This document shows positions 35,155-41,145 of a DNA stretch of 41,145 nt, one piece after another. Numbering within the stretch: the first letter of the stretch is position 1; each line of letters begins with the position of its first letter. The notes under the pieces are model-generated. The model saw only the letters and a program-made list of their open reading frames with translations, ran no database searches and was not told the DNA's origin. The stretch comes from Patescibacteria group bacterium (lineage in GTDB: Bacteria > Patescibacteriota > Microgenomatia > UBA12405), in assembly GCA_018902845.1 (NCBI GenBank), contig JAHIPV010000016.1, positions 1 to 41,145 of the forward strand, read 5' to 3'. Position numbers and translations under genes: made by a program.

Positions 35155-35181
35155 GTCATCCTGAGCCTGTCGAAGGATCTC
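35155..35181 (+). repeat. GTCATCCTGAGCCTGTCGAAGGATCTC repeat
   Basis: Near-identical to 23233-23260. Confidence 0.85.
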
Positions 35182-35283
35182 TTTTCTTTTCTTGTTCTTT
35201 CTTGTTCTTTCTTTTTTTTCTTTTTCCTTTCTTTTTTTTAATTTTCAGAAGGGGGCGATCTTTCTGCCCCCTCTGCCCTCTCA

Positions 35284-35382
35284 CTACTTTTCGTTCGCCT
35301 TCTGCGCACGTCGTTTCGTACGGCGTGCCCTGCGCTTTCCAGATGGCTTCCGACGTTTCGCTCTGTTCTTCTGATGCGCCAT
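35284..35382 (-). CDS. 32-aa highly basic protein MAHQKNRAKRRKPSGKRRARRTKRRAQKANEK
   Basis: Manual translation; SD GGGAGGTGAGGACGAAA-ATG; GC-rich codons unlike surroundings; below track cutoff. Confidence 0.65.
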   Translation of the reverse strand: MAHQKNRAKRRKPSGKRRARRTKRRAQKANEK

Positions 35383-35425
35383 TTTCGTCCTCACCTCCCT
35401 TCATTATTTTTTTGCCCACATGTTA

Positions 35426-35474
35426 GCGGACATTAGAAAAAATGCAAAATCTTTGCACCCTTTCTACTGTCCGC
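35426..35474 (-). promoter_or_regulatory. Leader hairpin, instance 2 of the GGG/UUU motif
   Basis: RNA sense: GCGGACA G TAGAAA GGG TGCAAA GAT TTTGCA TTT TTTCTA A TGTCCGC. Confidence 0.75.
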
Positions 35475-35621
35475 TTCAGAAGCATCATCCTAATTTATTT
35501 CAAAACTCCAATTTCATCGGAGACCTCGCATTCGCGAGAGATCCCTCCACTTCGGTCGGGATGACATTTTTTGAAAATTCTTTAGTCCGCCTTTGGAGGA
35601 GAGATTTGTAATTTGTGATTT

Positions 35622-35641
35622 CCGTTGCCCTCAGGCAACGG
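35622..35641. other. Perfect hairpin CCGTTGCC-CTCA-GGCAACGG
   Basis: 8-bp arms, 4-nt loop. Confidence 0.6.
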
Positions 35642-35765
35642 TCTTGGATTGTTTGTTAAAGAACTTGTCCTTTTCTCCGCTTTTAAACTAGCCTTTAGCT
35701 TAAAGCAAATCAAAAGATTTTCCCCATAATATCAAACACACATCCATTACGCAATACAAAAAACC

Positions 35766-36164
35766 TCAAATCTTCTTCAAATCCACCAACTTCAATCCTT
35801 TTACTTTTTTAAAATGCTTCGAGTTTAAAGTTGCCAATACCATCTTCTCCTTTTTCGCAACTGACGCAATTACAGAATCAACCAAATCTAAACCATGCTC
35901 TGCTCTAATCCTCCCAGCTTCAATAGCAATACTTATATTATCAAAAAACAAAATCGTCATACCAGACAAAATTTTTTCCAATTCATTCCTGGCCTCTTTT
36001 TTCTTCCACACACTCTTTCCCGCAAACAATTCTGCGTATATCAAAAAAGACACGTACATCTTATACTTCCTAGTCAATCGATAAAATACAGTTTTTTTAG
36101 TACAACCCTTTCGCAAATAATCTATGACAATTGAACTATCAACTAATAATTTTTTATCAGCCAT
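35766..36164 (-). CDS. VapC-like PIN-domain toxin
   Basis: KKLLVDSSIVIDYLRKG...HGLDLVDSVIASVAKKEKMVLATLNSKHF. Confidence 0.92.
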   Translation of the reverse strand: MADKKLLVDSSIVIDYLRKGCTKKTVFYRLTRKYKMYVSFLIYAELFAGKSVWKKKEARNELEKILSGMTILFFDNISIAIEAGRIRAEHGLDLVDSVIASVAKKEKMVLATLNSKHFKKVKGLKLVDLKKI

Positions 36165-36450
36165 ATAGTCGTCTTTCTCTTTTTTTTAAATCTTCTCTAA
36201 TATTTTTATAATCGACATAATCACTATCAGTAAACCATTTGCCTTTTACGCCTTCTAATTTTTTTAGATAGTCTTCTCTACCACTCCCCGACTTCTTCAC
36301 AATTCTAGCCTTTTCTATTTCTTCCACAACAATATCAGAAAAACTTATACCTACATCCACAGCCTGCAATTTAAGTCTCTTGTGCAACCAATAAGGTAAA
36401 CTCACCGTTGTTCTTACCATTTTATTATCATTTCTTTTTTGTTTTTGCAT
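36157..36450 (-). CDS. VapB-like ribbon-helix-helix antitoxin
   Basis: MVRTTVSLPYWLHKRLKLQAVDVGISFSDIVVEEIEKA; 8-nt overlap with PIN gene. Confidence 0.8.
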   Translation of the reverse strand: MQKQKRNDNKMVRTTVSLPYWLHKRLKLQAVDVGISFSDIVVEEIEKARIVKKSGSGREDYLKKLEGVKGKWFTDSDYVDYKNIREDLKKRERRLYG

Positions 36451-36500
36451 AAACTCATCATATCATCAACGCATCAACATTTCAATACTTCAACATTTTT

Positions 36501-36761
36501 TCAATATATCCCACCTCTATATCCGGCACTCAACACCCAAATCTTTTTATTTCTTTCGTCAACTTCAAAAATAACCCTCAACTTCCCAACTCTCAAACGA
36601 TAAACATCGCCAATTGTACTTCTCATCTTCTTAATATTTCCAACTTTCATAGAAAAATCCTCCAAAACATTCAATTTCAACAAAACTCTCTCAGTATCCG
36701 ATCTACTTAATTTCTTTAATTTTTTACAACCCTCATCAGAAAACTTTACTTCATATTTCAT
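36501..36761 (-). CDS. RelE/ParE-type toxin
   Basis: MKYEVKFSDEGCKKLKKLSRSD...DVYRLRVGKLRVIFEVDE. Confidence 0.9.
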   Translation of the reverse strand: MKYEVKFSDEGCKKLKKLSRSDTERVLLKLNVLEDFSMKVGNIKKMRSTIGDVYRLRVGKLRVIFEVDERNKKIWVLSAGYRGGIY

Positions 36762-37033
36762 GCTTTTATTCCATACTCTTCCATCACCGCTTTCAAACTA
36801 ACCCCATTACCCTTATCTTCCTTTTCTAATTTTCTTGCCAAAAATTCGTCTTCCCAATCTTCCAACATTTCCAATAATTTTTTATACCTATCCATACTCA
36901 ACAATACCGCCTTTGGAACTGATCTTTGAAACACATATTTCATTCCTTTTTTCTCAACCTCATCCAATAACGCAATAGTATTAACCCTCAAATCCGTTAC
37001 CGTGCTTATGTTTTGTTTTGTAGGTACTAACAT
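36758..37033 (-). CDS. Phd/YefM-type antitoxin
   Basis: VTDLRVNTIALLDEVEKKGMKYVFQRSVPKAVLLSMDRYKKLLEMLED; ATGA overlap. Confidence 0.88.
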   Translation of the reverse strand: MLVPTKQNISTVTDLRVNTIALLDEVEKKGMKYVFQRSVPKAVLLSMDRYKKLLEMLEDWEDEFLARKLEKEDKGNGVSLKAVMEEYGIKA

Positions 37034-37040
37034 AACATTA

Positions 37041-37068
37041 ACATTACACTAATATAACAAAAGGTCAA
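37041..37068 (-). promoter_or_regulatory. Promoter TTGACC-N16-TAATGT, 7 nt before antitoxin ATG
   Basis: Direct reading of the minus strand. Confidence 0.5.
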
Positions 37069-37069
37069 T

Positions 37070-39259
37070 ATGTTAAAATTAGCAATGTCACCTCCTGCCA
37101 CAGACAGCAAACTTTCTATTCTGGAAATCCTTATTCCCAAAAACAACGAATTCACTCCGGAATCAATGTCTTCTCTTCTGGCCAATTTTACCCATCAATC
37201 CAAACAGTCTTTATTTCAAACTATTTTTAACAAAAAACCCACTATCGCTTCACTAGAAATAGCCCTTATTAACCAGCAAATCCGATTTTTCATTACTTCT
37301 CCAACCTCAAATTTGGAATTCCTTCAATCTCAAATCATAGCCCAATTCCCATCAGCCATTATAAAAGAAACAGAAACAGACTACCTCTCCTCGACAAAAC
37401 TTTTAAACCAAAGTCAGCTTACTCAACTCACTCTATCAAAATCTCATTTTTACACTCTAAAAACTAATCGTGACTTCCATGATACCGATCCCCTAAATTC
37501 TGTCTTAGCTCCCCTTTCCCGCTCCAATGATCCTGATTTTTTCTTTTTGTACCAAATAATTTTGTCCCCCGCCCCCAAAAACTGGCAAAACTCCATCACC
37601 TCTACTATTCAAAACGGCATTCTTGTTGACAAAGAAAAAAATTTCCGACAAACTCACCCCGACAAACGAATTTTTGAAGAAAAAATCCAATACCCCGGCA
37701 TTTTAACTCAAATAAATCTCCTTTCTAACAATCCAGGTCTTTTGGCCTCAATTTCATCATCATTTGGTATTTTTACCAATCCACAAGGCAATTTTATCAC
37801 CAGTAAAAATCCAGGCTTTCTTAACAAAAACAAACTAAAACCATCAATTATCAATCGCCAAATTCTCCGTGGCCTGCAAAACCAAATTCTAAACACAGAA
37901 GAACTTTCCGCCATCTGGCATTTTCCCAACAAACTAACCAAACTGCCAAACATCGCTTGGGGCAAAAAATTATACGCTGATCCACCCGACAATCTACCAG
38001 TCGCCACCCAACTTAACGAAGAACAAAAATCTCAGGTCATCTTTTTTGCCAAAACCGAGTTCAGAAACCAAGAAACTATTTTTGGCATCAAACAAGGCGA
38101 AGACCGCCGTCGTCATACTTATATTATCGGTAAATCAGGCACTGGAAAAACCACTCTCATTGCCAACATGGCCATAGACGATATCAGAAAAGGCCGTGGT
38201 GTAGCCATCATTGATCCTCATGGCGACCTTTGTGAAAACATCTTAAACTACATCCCATCTCACCGAATCAACGACTGTTGTTACTTCAACCCAGCCGACC
38301 CGGACTATGTCTATCCCCTAAACATTCTGGAAGCCCAAAACGATTCACAGCGCGAACTGGTTGCCTCCAGTGTTATTTCCATTTTCAAAAAACTTTACAG
38401 CCATTCGTGGGGCCCCAGGTTGGAACATATCCTAAGAAACACACTTTTAACTCTGGTCAACACTCCCAACAGCGACCTGACTCACGTTATTGAAATTCTT
38501 ACTAATTCTAAATTCCGCCACCAAGTTGTCGAAAAACTCACCAATCAAACTCTCAAAAACTTTTGGATAAACGAATACGATCGCATGGAACAAAGATTCC
38601 AAAACGAAGCCATATCCCCAATTCTAAACAAAGTCGGCCAGTTTATTTCTTCAACTAATATCAGAAACACCATTGCCCACAGTCAATCAAAAGTAAATAT
38701 CCAGCAAATCATGGATGAAAAAAAAATTCTTATTGCCGACCTTTCCACCGGCAAACTGGGAGAAGACAACTCGGCTTTACTGGGCGCCATGCTTATAACC
38801 CAAATCCAGCTTTCGGCTATGAATAGAATATTTCAGAAAAAAGAAGAGCGTGAAGATTTTTATCTCTATGTTGACGAATTCCAAAATTTCGCCACCGAAG
38901 CTTTTATAAAAATACTCTCAGAAGCCAGAAAATTCCATCTTAATTTAATAGTTGCCAATCAATACATGGCCCAGCTTGATCGGGAAATCCAAGATGCTAT
39001 CCTTGGTAATGTTGGCTCTATTATGTCTTTTATTGTTGGATCCCAAGACGCCTTTGTACTTCAAAAAGAATTCGGCCCCAATTTCCCCGCCGAAGACTTA
39101 ATTCAACTTGGCCGTTACCAAGTTATTTGTAAATTAAGCATCGATTCAGAAACAAAAGATCCTTTTTACGCTGTCACTCTTCCTCCTCCATCTTGCAAAA
39201 ACCAGCAAAAAGATAAGCTCATCCACATCTCCCAAGAACGCTGGGGAAAAAAGAAATAA
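37070..39259 (+). CDS. Type IV secretion coupling-type ATPase (VirD4/TraG/DUF87-like)
   Basis: RRRHTYIIGKSGTGKTTLIANMAIDDIRKGRGVAIIDPHGDL...LYVDEFQNFATEAFIKILSEARKFHLNLIVANQYMAQL. Confidence 0.92.
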   Translation: MLKLAMSPPATDSKLSILEILIPKNNEFTPESMSSLLANFTHQSKQSLFQTIFNKKPTIASLEIALINQQIRFFITSPTSNLEFLQSQIIAQFPSAIIKETETDYLSSTKLLNQSQLTQLTLSKSHFYTLKTNRDFHDTDPLNSVLAPLSRSNDPDFFFLYQIILSPAPKNWQNSITSTIQNGILVDKEKNFRQTHPDKRIFEEKIQYPGILTQINLLSNNPGLLASISSSFGIFTNPQGNFITSKNPGFLNKNKLKPSIINRQILRGLQNQILNTEELSAIWHFPNKLTKLPNIAWGKKLYADPPDNLPVATQLNEEQKSQVIFFAKTEFRNQETIFGIKQGEDRRRHTYIIGKSGTGKTTLIANMAIDDIRKGRGVAIIDPHGDLCENILNYIPSHRINDCCYFNPADPDYVYPLNILEAQNDSQRELVASSVISIFKKLYSHSWGPRLEHILRNTLLTLVNTPNSDLTHVIEILTNSKFRHQVVEKLTNQTLKNFWINEYDRMEQRFQNEAISPILNKVGQFISSTNIRNTIAHSQSKVNIQQIMDEKKILIADLSTGKLGEDNSALLGAMLITQIQLSAMNRIFQKKEEREDFYLYVDEFQNFATEAFIKILSEARKFHLNLIVANQYMAQLDREIQDAILGNVGSIMSFIVGSQDAFVLQKEFGPNFPAEDLIQLGRYQVICKLSIDSETKDPFYAVTLPPPSCKNQQKDKLIHISQERWGKKK

Positions 39260-39289
39260 AGGGAAAACCTGTCATTGCAAATCTTTTTT

Positions 39290-39317
39290 GTAGGGGCGAC
39301 CCTTGCGGTCGCCCGCA
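39290..39317 (+). repeat. Copy 3 of GTAGGGGCGACCCTTGCGGTCGCCCGCA
   Basis: 28/28 identical to other copies. Confidence 0.9.
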
Positions 39318-39357
39318 AACAAGCATCAATTTTATTTTTAGATTTTAAATTTTTAAT

Positions 39358-39386
39358 TTGCTTTATCGTACGATCTGTCGTACTAT
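39358..39386 (+). promoter_or_regulatory. Promoter TTGCTT-N17-TACTAT overlapping operator-like GTACGA-TCTG-TCGTAC
   Basis: Inverted repeat 39368-39383 in the spacer/-10; ATG only 5 nt downstream. Confidence 0.65.
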
Positions 39387-39391
39387 TCATT

Positions 39392-39679
39392 ATGAATACA
39401 ACAACAGTACTACCACAAACATTATCTGTCAGCGATGCCAGAACTAATTTATATACCATCATCAAACAAGTTAATGATAATCTAAAAAGATTTTTTATTA
39501 CCCACAAAGGCAAACCAGCTGCTGTCGTTATGTCTACAGAAGAACTCGAAAGCTGGGAAGAAACACTAGAAATTCTAAGCGACAAAAAACTTTACAAAGA
39601 AATTCAACAAGCAGAAAAAGAAATAAAACAGGGCAAATCCATTCCTCTTGAAAAAATATTAAAAGAACTAAATCTATGA
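39392..39679 (+). CDS. Phd/YefM-type antitoxin
   Basis: LSVSDARTNLYTIIKQVNDNLKRFFITHKGKPAAVVMSTEELESWEETLEIL; start 39392 chosen because upstream codons are repeat-derived. Confidence 0.9.
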   Translation: MNTTTVLPQTLSVSDARTNLYTIIKQVNDNLKRFFITHKGKPAAVVMSTEELESWEETLEILSDKKLYKEIQQAEKEIKQGKSIPLEKILKELNL

Positions 39680-39918
39680 AACTTGAATTTTCTCCAACAG
39701 CTCAAAAACAACTCAAAAAACTCCCAAAGCATCAAATTAAAAAAATAATCAAAAAAATAAATCTTTTAGAAAAAGATCCAAATTACGGTAAAAAACTACA
39801 AGGTGAACTAAAAAACAAATTCTCTCTTCGAGCCTGGCCATACCGAATTGTTTACAAAATTAACAATCAAATACTCTACATCGTAGTCATCCAACACCGC
39901 CAATCAGCCTACAAATAG
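39676..39918 (+). CDS. RelE-type toxin
   Basis: MKLEFSPTAQKQLKKLPKHQIKKIIKKI...RAWPYRIVYKINNQILYIVVIQHRQSAY; ATGA overlap. Confidence 0.93.
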   Translation: MKLEFSPTAQKQLKKLPKHQIKKIIKKINLLEKDPNYGKKLQGELKNKFSLRAWPYRIVYKINNQILYIVVIQHRQSAYK

Positions 39919-39928
39919 CTTCATCTCA

Positions 39929-39957
39929 TTGACACAAACATCATCTTAACGTAATCT
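39929..39957 (+). promoter_or_regulatory. Promoter TTGACA-N17-TAATCT, 7 nt before ATG 39965
   Basis: Consensus -35, good -10, 17-bp spacer. Confidence 0.7.
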
Positions 39958-39964
39958 TAACATT

Positions 39965-40246
39965 ATGCAACCTCAAATAATCTCGGTCAATCAACTCCGT
40001 CAAAATTTTCCATATATACAAAGCCAACTGGAAGAAGGTGTTTCCTTTACCCTCATCCATCGCTCAAAACCCATAGCCAATCTCACCCCAACTCAAAAAA
40101 AGACAAAAAATCAGTCTCTAAAACGCAAACTCGCTTACATAGATCAAATAAGCGGAAGCCTTAATTATCCAAAATTAACAATTAAACTGATTAATCAAAT
40201 CATAAACGACAGATATGACCAATGGACACAACAAAGTCTTTCTTGA
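39965..40246 (+). CDS. Phd/YefM-like antitoxin
   Basis: ISVNQLRQNFPYIQSQLEEGVSFTLIHRSKPIANLTP. Confidence 0.8.
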   Translation: MQPQIISVNQLRQNFPYIQSQLEEGVSFTLIHRSKPIANLTPTQKKTKNQSLKRKLAYIDQISGSLNYPKLTIKLINQIINDRYDQWTQQSLS

Positions 40247-40670
40247 TAGTAATATTTTAATCTCTTTAAAATTTACCAATCACCCACACGCCCAAAAGGC
40301 CAACTTAATTATCAAAAAAATAATTAAACAAAATAAAAAAATCTTTATCTCTCCTCTTGTACTGGACGAATTCATCCATTCAATCAAATTCCTACTGCAA
40401 CAACAAAAAATATCAATTGAAAAAATTCACAAAATACTGCAAAAAATCACAAAAGAAATTCTTTACATTCCAAATCTAAAAATAGTCAATCCACCTACAT
40501 CAAAAACCCAAAATCTCAAAATTCTAAACTATATTAAAAAATTCAAACTCAGCCCTCGTGACGCCTACCATCTTCTGACCATAACTCACAACAACATCAA
40601 ATACTTTGCCACTTTCGACAACGACTTCAAGCGCGTTTTCTCCTCAAGTCTCCTCAAACCAACAACCTAA
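40215..40670 (+). CDS. PIN-domain toxin (VapC-like)
   Basis: KVFLDSNILISLKF...LSPRDAYHLLTITHNNIKYFATFDNDFKRV. Confidence 0.88.
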   Translation: MTNGHNKVFLDSNILISLKFTNHPHAQKANLIIKKIIKQNKKIFISPLVLDEFIHSIKFLLQQQKISIEKIHKILQKITKEILYIPNLKIVNPPTSKTQNLKILNYIKKFKLSPRDAYHLLTITHNNIKYFATFDNDFKRVFSSSLLKPTT

Positions 40671-40734
40671 AACACCTCACCCCAACAACTGCTTCGCAAC
40701 TCACAACCAAACATACTATATAATAGTACAAACT

Positions 40735-40968
40735 ATGACAAAACGAAGAGGACTACCAGAAGGAACCCAAGGGGTAATAGTCACGATAGGAGAAGAACTA
40801 TCAGAACCAGTACCAGAAAGGGTACCTGCTAAACCTCCTGTCGCTCCGGATAAAACTAAAGCAGCAATAAATCACGCCCAAGCAACAATAGAACACCCTG
40901 GTAGCCGTCAACCAGACAAAAAACAACCCGTCAGACTTTTACCATCAAAACCAGTCTTAACTAATTGA
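40735..40968 (+). CDS. Small Pro-rich hypothetical protein (MTKRRGLPEGTQGVIVTIGEELSEPVPERVPAKPP...)
   Basis: ATG 40735 follows TATAAT (40719-40724) by 10 nt; track start 40606 overlaps the PIN gene. Confidence 0.5.
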   Translation: MTKRRGLPEGTQGVIVTIGEELSEPVPERVPAKPPVAPDKTKAAINHAQATIEHPGSRQPDKKQPVRLLPSKPVLTN

Positions 40969-40984
40969 AAAATGATGGTGAAAT

Positions 40985-41145
40985 TTAACTTTGGCTTTTT
41001 TGGCGCAAATCAAATTTTTTGTTAAATTTTTCTAAACTATTAAACAATATTCTTTCTTTTTCTCTCATTAATTTAGCAAACTCGTTATCAGAACATTGAT
41101 AAGCTATTTTATCAAGTTTTTGGAAATTATTCTTTGGTTTAAGAA
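40985..41145 (-). CDS. C-terminal part of hypothetical protein truncated at window end (...LKPKNNFQKLDKIAYQCSDNEFAKLMREKERILFNSLEKFNKKFDLRQKSQS)
   Basis: Open minus-strand frame running off the edge; absent from track. Confidence 0.45.
   Translation of the reverse strand, partial: LKPKNNFQKLDKIAYQCSDNEFAKLMREKERILFNSLEKFNKKFDLRQKSQS

Noticed and set aside
35156-35419. 87-aa Lys-rich minus ORF ending RDPSTGSG
   Set aside because: Low-complexity polypyrimidine complement plus repeat-derived end; the SD is better placed for the 32-aa ORF in another frame
35622-35641. CCGTTGCCCTCAGGCAACGG as an intrinsic terminator
   Set aside because: Good stem but no U-run on either strand; kept only as a hairpin
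39275-39391. N-terminal extension MQIFFVGATLAVARKQ... of the Phd antitoxin
   Set aside because: Encoded by the 28-bp repeat and promoter/operator; Phd similarity starts after 39392
1-41145. tRNA or rRNA genes
   Set aside because: No cloverleaf-like GTTCRA loops with CCA context or rRNA segments recognised by eye; not a substitute for tRNAscan/Infernal

Overview
AT-rich accessory-type window. Gene content and style (tiny orphan proteins, rpsB-tsf-frr-rseP block, many toxin-antitoxin pairs, Pro/Thr-linker surface proteins) suggest a Patescibacteria/Microgenomates-like genome; this is inference, no marker search was possible. 1-17.3 kb: surface/exopolysaccharide locus with an edge-truncated Cys-rich surface protein, sugar transferase, two O-antigen ligase/polymerase-like proteins, PssD/PssE- and GT4-type glycosyltransferases, two paralogous GT39-like proteins, SGNH hydrolase, an SxtI/SxtJ/SxtK-like carbamoyltransferase set, and an embedded PqqD + HprK-like kinase + S26-peptidase/nucleotidyltransferase cassette with a candidate 55-aa precursor peptide. 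17.3-23.5 kb: anchored glycoside hydrolase, GIY-YIG gene between inverted repeats, rseP, frr, a TA pair where pyrH is normally found, tsf, and rpsB with a repeat-containing N-terminal extension. 23.5-41.1 kb: about eight TA-like modules around a T4SS-coupling-type ATPase, orphan proteins, and three GC-rich single-gene units (M23+lysozyme-like protein, membrane protein, 32-aa basic protein). The most striking non-coding signal is that all three GC-rich units carry a similar 49-58 nt leader hairpin with a GGG/UUU tract, 43-58 nt upstream of a strong SD-led start codon: a candidate undescribed cis-regulatory RNA. Also notable: dispersed repeats inserted in frame into three proteins, and several antitoxin promoters whose geometry predicts leaderless mRNAs.
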